Below are positions 1 to 10,305 of a DNA stretch of 64,000 nucleotides, piece after piece. Positions within the stretch are counted from its first letter, which is position 1, and each line of letters starts with the position of its first letter. Location of the stretch: assembly GCA_014898415.1 (NCBI GenBank), contig RCTD01000007.1:806001-870000 (forward strand), given 5' to 3'. Both the position numbers and the translations under genes were made by a program. The notes beneath the pieces were generated by a model, which was not told the origin of the DNA, searched no databases, and worked only from the letters and a program-made list of their open reading frames with translations. Source of the DNA: Stromatinia cepivora. Taxonomy: Eukaryota; Ascomycota; Leotiomycetes; Helotiales; Sclerotiniaceae.

Positions 1-957
1 AGCATATTGATGATTGTGATGCTTGCTTGCGAAAGGAGTTCTATCCTCCATAGCGTAACCATCTCTGCTTCCAGTGGAAACTGCTGCATGATATTGCTGA
101 CCCTTTCCTTGAATGATAGCACTTGGATGACGAACATTAAAGATAACCATGACGATGAACATGAGGGTAGCATCAAAGATATAGCTGTATGTCTCCTTCG
201 ACAAAAGATATCCATCATTTCCCTGAACATACTCAACGATACGAAACAATGATCGAATCATGATGAAAGTACTAGCGAGATAAAGAATCATCAAGTACTG
301 TTGCCAAGGGACCGTAGAAGCCGCTGATCCACCATTTTCTCTCATAATTCGAAAATGGAAAAGACCAGCTGTGACTATAAAGAAGGCAAAGAAGAGAACT
401 TGGACAACGAGACCAACAGTGATGATATGTTCGCCCGTCTGAACACCAGAAGCTGACGTGGTACTAGCAAGCAATCCACCACCAGCTGATTGCATAAGGA
501 AAGAAAGGACATCTCCGGTGACGAATATTTTGGTTAACCATTTAGCTCGAATAACGGAATATTGCTCGCCATCTGTGAGGACAATGATGCGACCGAGTAC
601 CATGTAGATGGATGCGGCGAAGAAGGCGGGTGCAAGAAGGATGAGAAGTGATTGCATAATATATGGTCCGAGAGTCCATTTACCATAGGCTTGCCGAGAA
701 GACAGAAAACGGCCTATGTAGCCTATCAATTCAACTGTTGGAATTAGATTAATATGCGAAGATGAAGATCTGGGGAATGGAAACTTACATAAACCTCCGA
801 TGATGAATGGGACGAAATACCATGTTCGCTTGGTGATTAATTGATAAATGTGGACGAGAGCGGTGATACCAAATAAGACTACGAAAATGATGGCTGCGGC
901 TGTTGAAGGACTGTAGTGGTAGAGTAGATATACAAATGTTCCGTCGCTGCTTGACAT
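1..957 (-). CDS. RTA1-like multi-pass membrane protein, C-terminus cut by window edge
   Basis: Exons 957-789 and 734-1 (complement), with a 54 bp intron at 735-788 (GTAAGT donor, CAACAG acceptor). The visible product is 301 residues. It starts MSSSDGTFVYLLYHYSPS and continues with the family hallmarks KRTWYFVPFIIGGLFE and LIGYIGR around residues 40-65, then several hydrophobic segments consistent with a seven-helix topology and a hydrophilic tail. RTA1-family proteins (Rta1, Rsb1) are fungal plasma-membrane or ER proteins tied to resistance to 7-aminocholesterol and to sphingoid-base release; the exact substrate here is unknown. No stop codon is reached before position 1, so a short C-terminal tail lies outside the window. 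Family assignment is confident, specific function is not. Confidence 0.9.
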   Translation of the reverse strand, partial: MSSSDGTFVYLLYHYSPSTAAAIIFVVLFGITALVHIYQLITKRTWYFVPFIIGGLCKFPFPRSSSSHINLIPTVELIGYIGRFLSSRQAYGKWTLGPYIMQSLLILLAPAFFAASIYMVLGRIIVLTDGEQYSVIRAKWLTKIFVTGDVLSFLMQSAGGGLLASTTSASGVQTGEHIITVGLVVQVLFFAFFIVTAGLFHFRIMRENGGSAASTVPWQQYLMILYLASTFIMIRSLFRIVEYVQGNDGYLLSKETYSYIFDATLMFIVMVIFNVRHPSAIIQGKGQQYHAAVSTGSRDGYAMEDRTPFASKHHNHQYA

Positions 958-1996
958 GATGATTGATGTAATGAGCGTATTGCGTTTGTGAGGTGGTGGG
1001 GTATGAATTCGAAGTTCAGGTGACTAAAAAAGGGATATCGAAATTAAAACACTTTAAGTCGCTTGCGCTTTTTAAGGGAAAATGAAGAGAATTTGTAGAA
1101 GAGAATTTGTAGAAGAGAATTTGTAGAAGAGAATGTAATGAAGTAGAGGAATCCATTTTGTACAAAAGGAAATGAGCTATAATATATATGTTGTTCTTGG
1201 AAAATCTAGAGTCTCGTATTCCGTTGCTCTTGATTGGAGTCGCATTTGCGCATTCGTATATTTGCTCGCTTTCTCGTTCTCGGAAATTCGGATATCAAGC
1301 GAAGAAGGCTGAGCTTTGAAGAGTGGGTACATAACTCCTTGGCAGACAGACCGACCCTTCATTCTCCGCCTAATATGGATTCTGATGAATATCTCAAGAT
1401 TGGAAATGCGTTATGAGATGGAAATCCTTTTTGAAGGTACTTTGAGGTGTATTTGCTTGCGAAATGCATTCTCTGATATTTCATGAATTATCGATTTATG
1501 GTACAATATTGTAGACCTGATATGAATTTTCTGGTCCACCTAGTACTTAGTCTAGAATGAATAATTCAAGCGCGGCTGGGTCACTGGGTGGAGTATAGAA
1601 GGTTTGTCTAATTGGCTCGTTTAATTGACCCTTTGCTAGTTTCAACAATGTCACATAAATCTCGCATTCTCGTATAACTTCGCTTTCAGCAATTTCAGCA
1701 ACTTCATTCCATCAAACCACAGCCCAGCAACACGTAGACTCATTTCCCGCCCAGCTAATAAGTTACATGTCGATTCCCTTCCAATCAATTAATTACCGAC
1801 AATCTTGACATTACAGCCCGAGCCTCCTTATTGTAAAGCAAATAATCGACAGCTAACAGAAAACCACATAAGGCTCCGCGTTCTCGGACCTCATACCGCT
1901 GCCTGCCTTGCTGCCTTTTCTTCATTATTCTCGTACGCGGGCTCCAAAGCAATACACGATAAGATAAGATAAGATCAATCTTTTAGATTTTCTATC
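958..1996. other. Intergenic, divergent promoters
   Basis: This 1 kb spacer lies between the divergently transcribed RTA1-like gene and the Zn2Cys6 gene, so it should hold both promoters. Apart from a 14 bp minisatellite and a GATAAGATAAGATAAG run near 1960-1976 (three GATA-factor-like cores just before the regulator's start codon) I see no gene. Confidence 0.6.
1089..1134. repeat. 14 bp minisatellite, about 3.3 copies
   Basis: The unit GAATTTGTAGAAGA is repeated head to tail, starting at 1089, 1103 and 1117, with a partial fourth copy. It lies about 130 bp upstream of the RTA1-like start codon. Confidence 0.9.
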
Positions 1997-3344
1997 ATGC
2001 AAACGGCAGCATCACGCAAGCCACATAGGAAAGTTCGGACGGGTTGTCGCGTTTGCAAATCCAGAAAAATTAAGGTACAGTTACTTATTTGTTTCCTTCT
2101 ATCTAAGAAAATTTCACTGATATTTGCTTTAGTGCGATGAAAATAAGCCATCATGTAAGGCACTCCGGATAATTTTCCTGATGTTCAGTAGTCTGGACTA
2201 TTGGACATATTGAATGTTCCTTTCATATGCTAACCATGAAATAGGTAATAATTGCATCAAACATTCAGTATCATGTGATATCATGACCACTAGCACTGCA
2301 TCAGGCCCCTCTCCTAATCCTAGCCTAAATGATACACCAATTAACACATTCAGCCCTATGAGTGTTACTGGACAATCACTTTCTCCTCGTCAAATACCGT
2401 TACCTTCAATTTCCATACTCGATGGTCATGCACCGAATTTTACTCTACTTGACATGGAACTACTTCACCATTACACTACATCCACATATATGACTTTGGT
2501 CTCGAGTCCTTATCTTGCAACTTTATGGCGAATCAATATCCCACAGCTTGCCTACTCTCAAGAAATTGTGATGCGGGGTCTTTTGGCGATCGCGGCTCTT
2601 CATCTTGCTTATTATAAGCCTGAAAAAAGAGACTTTTATATCTCGGCAGCTGTATCTCATCATCGAAAAGCATTAGCTGGTGCAATCACCATGATGGCTG
2701 ATGTTAATGATGAAAATTGTATTGCACTGTTTGTGTTTACCTCCATTACGTTCCTCTACTCGCTAGGAAGCCCTCGAAAACCTTTGGATTTCTTAATTGT
2801 TGGTGAGAACGACGTATCGAATTGGGTATCACTGCTCAGGGGAGTAAGTACCATAACAGATCGCGCACCCGAAACAATTTATAATGGAAGTCTAAGGCCA
2901 TTGTTCAGTGCTGGAGCAAGACGTGATCAATTGAGAAATGATCAGAGTATCTGTCCCCCAAATCAAGACCTCGTCTATTTGTCTGACTTTTTGACGGCAT
3001 CTATTGCTGATCCACATGATTTGGAAGCATACATTCAAAGCATAAATGAGCTTCAAAAGTCCTTCACGGTTTTCTCAAATAGGAATCGTGATAATTTTGA
3101 ACTGACTGATCTGTTTATTTGGCCATATCGAGTATCTGATCATTATTTGTCACTTCTTCGACAACAGACTCCCGCTGCGCTCATTATCTATGCATATTTT
3201 ACGGTTTTAATGAAATCTCTGGATTCACATTGGTGGATAAAAGGTTGTTCTGAATACCTGATTGCTCAGATTTATGGATTATTAGACGAGGAACACCGGA
3301 TATGGATTAGGGGGGCTATTGAAGAAATTGGATGGGTTCCTTGA
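1997..3344 (+). CDS. Zn2Cys6 transcription factor, UPC2 / sterol-uptake-control type
   Basis: Exons 1997-2074, 2133-2154 and 2245-3344, with introns of 58 and 90 bp. Splicing restores a perfect binuclear zinc cluster near the N-terminus: CRVC, then KSRKIK, C, DENKPS, C, NN, C, IKHSVS, C, spacing C-x2-C-x6-C-x6-C-x2-C-x6-C. Before it stands the basic stretch RKPHRKVRTG. The rest carries the fungal regulatory domain of this subfamily: MELLHHYTTSTYMTL, WRINIPQLAYSQEIVMRGLLA and AALHLAYY. The tail LLDEEHRIWIRGAIEEIGW is typical of the family end, so I accept the stop at 3344. These proteins are nuclear regulators, and Upc2 relatives respond to sterol levels; the target here is inferred only from family resemblance. 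The cluster is split over three exons, so single-ORF calls would miss it. Confidence 0.85.
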
Positions 3345-4001
3345 TTATTTTAGCTTCAAGAGTGGTTGCAAGGACTCGTCTCTCTGTCAGGAAGTATTGA
3401 AGTCATCCGAGATATTGCTGCAATATATGTCATACTTTTCAATGTTTATTACGAATCTGCGGAGGGGGTAACACTATATTCTTCTATTAGCTGGGTTGGA
3501 TGGGAAGAGATTATGACCCATTGGAAATTCTATTCTCATCGGAGGTTGAGGTTGCGACATTAGGGATAGCTGTTTATAAGTGCGTTCCTCAGAATGTTAT
3601 CATGGATATGCAAGTTAGGGATAGAATGAGTTTCGCTACAGGCTGGGGAAAGCATGTTTAGATTTTGGGCTGTCAACTTTGATGAACAGAGGGTGTCAAA
3701 TACCTTTCTGAGTAAGATGTTTGGCACCTATCTATGTGAGTGTATTTGTACAGATATTTAAATTTACTGGGTCAAAATTTTTGCTTATAACATCCTATAA
3801 TTACTTTTCATTTCCCTATGTCCCATTCCCTACTTAAACCAAATATAATACTATTGTCTTTCTTATTCCAGCAGAAGAACTTATAAATCAGAACGGGAAG
3901 AATCGCTACTCCCACCCACCACAACCACCACGACCAACACGACCTCCTCCATCAACCTCCACCTTCAACCCCGTCCCCGATGTCGCACCAAGTCCATCCT
4001 A
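3345..4001. other. Intergenic between convergent genes
   Basis: About 650 bp between the regulator's stop and the end of the decayed leftward gene. It should hold two 3' ends. An open stretch at 3366-3563 (65 codons) has no recognisable motif and I do not call it a gene. A CA-rich tract lies at about 3910-3980. Confidence 0.5.
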
Positions 4002-6206
4002 TTATAGGGAAAGTCTTCCCTGTCGCTTTGGTCGGCATACGAGGGTAAAATCACTGGGCTCCGGTTCAATCTTTGGAGATTGGTTCCCGCCCTCCAGTGT
4101 CTGTGAGGTTGGTTCATCTACCATTTGTCCCTTTTTGTGGTCGGAGATTTTTTTTAGATTTACCTCTTCCGCGGCCTCTCTGGTATCGTGTTTATCCCCA
4201 TTTACATCCACAAACGTCTTCGAGATGGATTTAACTGATATTTGTTTCCCATCCTCGTCAACCATCGATAGTCGAAAGGTCTCTTCTAATATTGGCTGAG
4301 GAATATCATCGGCATCTATTGAAGCCTGCAATTCTTTGGCTCTCTTTTTTTGGGCATTCTCATCATCAACCTTGAGCTGTGCGGGAAGTTTTCTCCAAGA
4401 GGCCGTTGCTTCTAGTTGTTCCATAGTCTTATTTGCCTTCTTTTTATTTTTATCCGATGGCGCGGGTGGACCAAAAAATTCGTCCTCTTCGTCACTGAAA
4501 CGAGCTCCGTTTCCAAGACTGCCGTATAGTGCCAATGCTTCTTTAGTGGGAGTAGGAGGTCGGCCAGATTCCATTTTAGACTCAGTTTGGTGTGCTTGGT
4601 CTCCGATGATATTGCCTAACACTGGGACTTTCAGGGTCAAGCCAAATCGTACAAATGGCATCCATGGTCTTAAGATCAATAGATGTATCAACATACCAAT
4701 CCCAAAACTGTAGGAACTCGTAGGCCTTTTGAAGTTTTTCGCGGCCCGCTTTCTCGTCTGCCGCCAATTCTTCAATACTAGTTGGCTCAACAGTTACTGC
4801 ATGGTACTTGTTGCACTCGAATGTGGATATGAGCTTGACATCCAATAACCGTTCTGTGTTGCTTATTGATTTGAATCCAGATGCACTACCAGTTAAAGAG
4901 CCTCTAAACTTCGGCGTGGATCCTGATCGCCAAGTATATGGTGGATCTTGTATTCCAACTTTGGGTAAGAGTCTGGCTTTTAGCTCATCTCTCTTGATAT
5001 TCAATCGGTCTTCTTCCCCGTTTTTCAAGGCCTCATCGGCCAATTTATTTCCTTCCTCTTTGCCAAGTAGGTCAATGAATAATTGTCGCCTCTTTCCCGA
5101 AACTCTTTCTTCGGCAGATTCAGGACTAGGTTCGGTAAGCGCACTCGAATAAGAAACTGCACCTGGCCTGTCTGGCTTTGATGGATCCTTCGGTAGTTCA
5201 GCCAGGGGCTTTGGCGCATCTTTCGGTGGTTCAGTCAGTTCCTTCGTCACCTTTTCAGACCCGGCAGGTTTGGCAGGTTCGTCAGTTTGACTTGCGGCAG
5301 TTTTATCTGCAGTTGAAGGATTGGATGGACGAGATTCATAAGAATTTCTAATAAGTTCATTAAATCACTTAATAATATTAACCGAACCGATGGTTATATG
5401 ATCACGTGATATATTAATAATATAATTTAATATTACTAAATTTTATTATTATACAAAATCTTGATCATATATCATATTAGAATGATTTATAATGGAATAG
5501 AATGTGATGGAAGCATATAGAACTTTCTTATTTCTAAGGTTAAATATTATTGGTTATTATTTCATTTCATTATATAAAATGATTCTATAAGATTCGATTT
5601 AAATCGATCTTATTTATAATCATAGAATATTATAGAATTTCATAGAAACCTATTAAACATTATAAATAAGAAGATTTTCTTCAAAGAATTCTTCTGAAAA
5701 ACAAGCAAAATAAATTCAATATTCAATACACTTATATTTTGACTTCAATCTTTATATATTCGATCATCCTTTTAAGCTATATAACTAAGTCTTCCACTAC
5801 AATAATAGTGAATAGTATTATTATTATATTATTCATTATTATTAACCAATCAACCTCCTCCAAGAATTCAAATGGTGGACGTGTGCCCCGCGGTGTCTGT
5901 CTAGATATTCTCTGACGTTGATTCGTTGGTATAATTCGCGCGCTTTCAGTAGCACTGGGGAAATCTCCTTCAACTAGACATAAACGTTAGCATGCTATCC
6001 ATCAAAAGCTGATTATCATACGTACAAAATTTACTCCAAACAGCACGTTCAATCTTCTCAAGCTTTTCGTCAGGTTGAGAGTCGAACGTGCTGTCGGCGT
6101 CGAACTCCTCTTTGGTCTTTCTATATAAAGTCAGGAACGGCACCATCTTGTTTTGCTTCGCTGCTTTCTGTGACATTATCAATTTTCTGGATATGTATGT
6201 CGCCAT
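4002..6206 (-). pseudogene. Unrecognised gene, broken by an AT-rich insertion and frameshifts
   Basis: I propose the start ATG at 6206 (MATYISRKL...). Exon 6206-6026 is followed by a clean 52 bp intron (5974-6025, GTACGT donor, TGCTAACG branch site, TAG acceptor), then coding sequence from 5973 to about 5866 (ends ...TPRGTRPPFEF). There the reading runs into AT-rich DNA until about 5346, after which codon-rich sequence resumes (NSYESRPSNPST...) to 4582. At about 4628 the coding signal moves to another frame (LGNIIGDQAHQTESK...) and runs to the stop at 4002. The product would be charged and low-complexity, with repeats such as EPPKDAPKPLAELPKDPSKP; no domain is recognised. The frames on either side of the insertion do not match, so at least two indels exist besides the insertion. 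It faces another decayed gene head to head across about 210 bp. Confidence 0.6.
5347..5868. mobile_element. AT-rich insertion inside the leftward pseudogene, unidentified
   Basis: About 520 bp of strongly AT-rich sequence with no open frame separates two coding stretches. The heptamer AAGAATT occurs at both borders (5340-5346 and 5862-5868), compatible with a target duplication. I see no convincing terminal inverted repeat or TG...CA ends, so class is unknown. It could be a RIP-decayed solo LTR or a MITE-like element. An unusual AT-rich intron is less likely because no splice pair keeps the frame. Confidence 0.45.
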
Positions 6207-6420
6207 TTTGTCTGAATGTTCGAGATGTGTGATTTTCCAAATTACAAAATACAAAATGCAAAATAAAAATTATTGAATAAGGTAAAGCTGAGAGGCTCCC
6301 GTCGCGAAATATATCACGTTACCTCGACAACTTCACAATGCACGTATCGTATCCCAAAAGAAAACAAAAAAAAAATAAAGCGATTAACAGTTGACATCTC
6401 ACACTCTACAAACCCTTTCG
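6207..6420. promoter_or_regulatory. Shared divergent promoter of the decayed gene pair
   Basis: The proposed start codons of the two decayed genes lie at 6206 (minus) and 6423 (plus), so about 210 bp must have served both. The stretch contains an A-rich tract (AAAAGAAAACAAAAAAAAAAT) near 6356-6377. No specific factor site is claimed. Confidence 0.4.
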
Positions 6421-6422
6421 CA

Positions 6423-8458
6423 ATGAATAAAAATTTGTCCAATGTTAAGCCTAGGGGCAGGGGTAGACCCAAAAAGACATCAAAAATAATAGAGCAACCA
6501 AGCTCTCCTCATATCTCGGACTCGAAAGGAGAAATACCCCAGCGACCATCAGAACCTTCTCCAAGGCGGTTTAGTAGCTGTCCAGATTCCATTAAAGCCA
6601 AGGGCTCGTGGACCAAAGAAAAGACCAATTCCAGAGGATTCCGACCAAGATGATGAAGAAGAAGCATCAGGAGCGGAACAGCACCGTGCGAAACGTCGCA
6701 AGAGATATCAATTTGGTCAAGATAACTCCAAGGATTATAATCCTCCGGAAGGAGATGACGATAGCAGTGATGATCCATTTCTTGACGAGCCCAAAAGAAA
6801 CAAATCTAAGATCAAGGGCAAAGGCAAAGCAACCAGAGGTCATCTGGAACCAACTTTCTCACAACCTGAGCAAGTTCCAGATATAGATGAAAACGGAGAC
6901 GTTGTATTTGATGATCTCTGAAGCTTAGATGACGAGTCAAACCTTCTATTGAGTTGGTCAGAAGATGATCAGACTCTTCTAGATAGTCTACCCACCGCAG
7001 AAATTGCTCTATGGAGAAAATCGATGAGGTTATTTGGAGTTGGTCCCGAGGAACTCTTTCCTCCCAATGTTACCATATCAAGAGCGGATATCCCGGATTA
7101 CACGGGCAAAGATAATCGTCGAATAGCCAACAATATAAACTTGACCACAAACTTTTGCGATACCTTCAAGTATATCATATCCTTGCCATTATTGGCGAAA
7201 AACCCGAGTTTGATTCAGTATTTATTGACAAAAGCTTTACGTCTCAGGTGTGGTGATCGATGTACGGTTCCTAAATCCTTCGATACACAAGTTATGAACA
7301 TGGAAGCAACCAGACTACTTGAATTGCTCAGACACGATGGCATTATCGGAAAATCTTACACGCGGATAAGAGCAGATATTCAAAGATAGCCATGGTGATC
7401 ATTTCCCTGAACATTTCCATTTTTACGAGCATCTAAAGGATGTCGTGAAAGCCAATTCTGGTATGAAACCACGAAAGGGTCCGAAGAATACAAGTGCAGG
7501 AGCAGATGAAGATGGAGATTTTGATACAAATCAACTCCGTACCAGGGATTTGAATAATATCATCAAGGCATGGGACTCTTATAGAAATGATTCCAAGAAT
7601 TCTCATCACTTCCTGCCATCTATGAAGGAATATTATGATGGAAATAAACTTCTCAAAAATAGGAAAGGGGAAGCTTCTCAAGCCCAAGTCAAATTATGGA
7701 AGAAGAATTGGGTATTATTACAACGTCGTCGGCAACTCAGATTGGAAAAACATTCCAGCTTGAGGACTCCTCTTGGAGATGAAATCCATGGGGACAATAT
7801 GTTATCCGATGACGCCGAAGGTTCAAGTTTTAATCTAGGACTTGGTGGCAGAAGTTCCAGTGATGAAGGAATGCAGGATGATTACCAAGTTATGGTAGAT
7901 GACGAGCCCTTTGGTACGGGTATGGTTCCAGGTGATAGATCTCCCGTGCTTACGGGACCGCCAGAAAATCAAATAATTGAACCACCAGAAGTCCTTGCTA
8001 CTCCAAAAGGCCCGGCTCTTCCTAATCCATCTCTTCCGGATGCCCCATCTCTTCCAAATATCCCTGCTCCTGACCGGAGTATAGAGGTACGCTGTACGAC
8101 AATATCTGGAGCTTTGGACAGCAAAAGCGCTCCTGGTTTCCAACATGCAACTATCATCTCAAATGCCATAGCAAAATACACAGTCCAGTGGTTCCTAGAT
8201 GATGAAGATAATACACTCGTTCGGCAATTGAATGAGTCAAATGACGCATCAGGCAAAACGGTTCGGGAGAATAAGATTGAAAACGAAGCCTATGCATATT
8301 TACACAAATTAAACCTTGCTGCGATGAATGCTCCTTATCTTGATACTGAATATTTAATTAAATATGCACAGCCTATTGTTCCTATTGGTCTTGCCGGAAA
8401 GGCTATCATGCCATTGGAGTTGAGGCCGTTGGGTGGAGAGGGTGGAGACGGTGGATAG
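6423..8458 (+). pseudogene. Decayed AT-hook protein gene, no recognised family
   Basis: The first frame starts at ATG 6423 with MNKNLSNVKPRGRGRPKK, a canonical AT-hook (KPRGRGRPKK), so DNA minor-groove binding is likely. Around 6590-6605 the coding signal jumps by one base: a second hook-like motif KPRARGPKKRP reads only if one G is removed (about 6597). That frame continues (acidic EDSDQDDEEE, then GDDDSSDDPFLDEPKRNK) to an in-frame TGA at 6918-6920, and carries on beyond it as SLDDESNLLLSWSEDDQTLL to about 7383. There a further one-base shift moves into DSHGDHFPEHFHFYEHLKDV and on to the stop at 8458. So there are two frameshifts and one nonsense codon in an otherwise coherent ~670-residue protein. 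The middle (LLSWSEDDQTLLDSLPTAE to TRIRADIQ) looks like a folded domain that I cannot name; the C-terminal part is Pro-rich then globular. It is the divergent partner of the broken gene at 4002-6206. Confidence 0.65.
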
Positions 8459-9450
8459 AGTGGATAGGGCGAATGAGGTTGGGAGTTTTTGTGGCAATGA
8501 TGTGGTTATTTTCAAATGAAGTAAATGAGTTTTCAACATGGAATCTTGGAGTTATTGCTATAATGGTCTATTGCTCGTGTTGGTGGGAATGGGTATTGTG
8601 AGACATGTTAGAAAATTGACCTATTCCAGTGAGTTAATGTTTGAAATATACCAAATTCATCCTCTTCCATTGCATTTAAAACTTAGAATAAAAGCTCTAT
8701 ATTGTGAATAAAAGTAGGTTGTAAGAGCTGGACCAGGCTGAAGGCATATACCGGTATTAGATATAGATATAATAGAATTCGAAGGGTCTATCGGCCCTAA
8801 ATGAGGCCATATAAGGAGTGCTAGCGTTCTCATATAGATATATAAGAAACTCAAGAACTGTATAATAAGAAAGCAACCAAATCAATTCTTATTCTTTTTG
8901 TATAGCTCTGTGATTCATTATATATAGTTCGAAGAGTTATTTTAGAATACTTTTAGAGATTAGAGAATAAATAATATATATAATTGAATAAAATTCATTA
9001 AATTGAATAACTTTCCCTTGATTATAATGATCGAGAGTTATATATATAGATTAAATAAACAGTTGTTCATTTGATAAGTACTTTTATTAAATTAGATTTC
9101 GAATAATAATATACTAGAATTATCTTATCCATTATATAGATCAATAAGATCTGAAAAAAAAAATTAGATTAAGAAAAGAATTATATATCTAATAGTTTAT
9201 AAACTATCGAAGATTATATTATTCTCTTTAATACTAATAAATTCTTTATATTATGAAAAAAAATTCTTTTATTTATATTTTTTCTAGATTTCTCAATACG
9301 TTTTTATAATTGTTGGAGGTCACGTATTTGAAGGTGATAAACCTTATAATTGGGAAGTAGTGGTTCAGAGACTATAGTGGAATAAGCAAATATCAAGTTA
9401 TAGTAGTAAAAGTTGAATGGTATAGTGATATTGTATATAATATTTGAGTA

Positions 9451-9603
9451 CAGATTCTTAACCTTCAATATTGAGGGTATAGCCTTCCTATATGCCTCTT
9501 CCGAATTCTTTCATATATCAATGCTTCATTCTTATTCGTCAATTTGAATAAAGGTTCATCATTCCAATTATCTTGATTAGTATGATAAAGGTTCTTTATT
9601 TCG
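9451..9603 (+). repeat. Direct repeat copy 1 (partner at 10012-10163)
   Basis: The segment beginning CAGATTCTTAACCTTCAATA and ending near GGTTCTTTAT recurs 561 bp downstream with roughly ten mismatches, mostly transitions. The flanks differ on both sides, so this is a dispersed or terminal direct repeat. No TG/CA termini are evident. Confidence 0.8.
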
Positions 9604-10011
9604 AATGGTTCTGGTATTCGACTAATTTAGATTTCTTTATTCGAATACTTATGAATTCGATGGTTTCGTATATACTAGTGAATTCGTAGAGTTCGAATTC
9701 GTATTCGTATATTGAATGATTTGATCAAAATGGCCTAGTTGATCTTGTTTATCGTATTGATCTTATTATTCAGAATGAATATGATATATATATATAGGTC
9801 GATTGACCAATTTGATCTAATTGGCCTGATTGATCATATTGATCATATTATTCTTATTATTCGGAATGATTATATTCTATATATACATGAATATATATAT
9901 ATATATATATAGGCCTTTATATTGTGAAGTGGTTAATGAGAGTTATTTATTATTCAATAACAACAACAATTGTATTGTATACAACTAATAATACTGAATA
10001 ATATTCGGATT

Positions 10012-10163
10012 CAGATTCTTAACCTTCAATATTGAGGGTATAGCTTTCCTATACGCCCTTTTCGAATTCTTTCATATATCAATACCTTATTCTTATTCGT
10101 CGATTTGAATAAAGGTTCATCATTCCAATTATCTTGATTAATATTATAAAGGTTCTTTATTCG
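10012..10163 (+). repeat. Direct repeat copy 2 (partner at 9451-9603)
   Basis: Same orientation as copy 1. It lies about 85 bp before the first pogo element. The ~410 bp between the copies is AT-rich with no reading frame. Confidence 0.8.
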
Positions 10164-10247
10164 AATACCCCTGTATCGATGATTTCGATCGTAGTACGAA
10201 TAATATCATATAATCGTAGTACGAATTATATAATTATAGTATTAATA

Positions 10248-10305
10248 ACGTGGTTTATCACCGGGTCGCCAATATCACCGGGTCGCCACTTTTTATACTA
10301 TTCAA
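10248..10305 (+). repeat. Left terminal inverted repeat of pogo copy 1 (58 bp)
   Basis: Perfect inverted match to 12041-12098. Inside it the block ATCACCGGGTCGCCA occurs twice in direct orientation 17 bp apart, a layout reminiscent of paired transposase binding sites. The TIR is GC-rich while the interior is saturated with RIP-type changes. Confidence 0.95.

Larger units (their letters stand above)
8640..10247. other. AT-rich stretch left of the transposon nest, mostly unassigned
   Basis: No open frame of note. It contains a 152 bp direct repeat pair (separate entry), TA-rich runs near 9780-9910, and at about 8720-8917 a segment starting TGTAAGAGCTGGACC that resembles an LTR but has no partner and no target duplication visible here. 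Confidence 0.5.

Noticed and set aside
3366..3563. 65-codon open stretch after the first Zn2Cys6 gene
   Set aside because: The regulator already ends with the family-typical C-terminus; this stretch has no motif and no good splice link.
4582..4713. Intron joining the two frames of the leftward pseudogene
   Set aside because: Candidate donor/acceptor pairs give introns of only 37-40 bp, shorter than any other here; a frameshift is simpler.
8720..8917. Possible LTR (TGTAAGAGCTGGACC...GTGATTCA)
   Set aside because: Begins and ends like an LTR but no partner LTR or matching target duplication is visible in the window.
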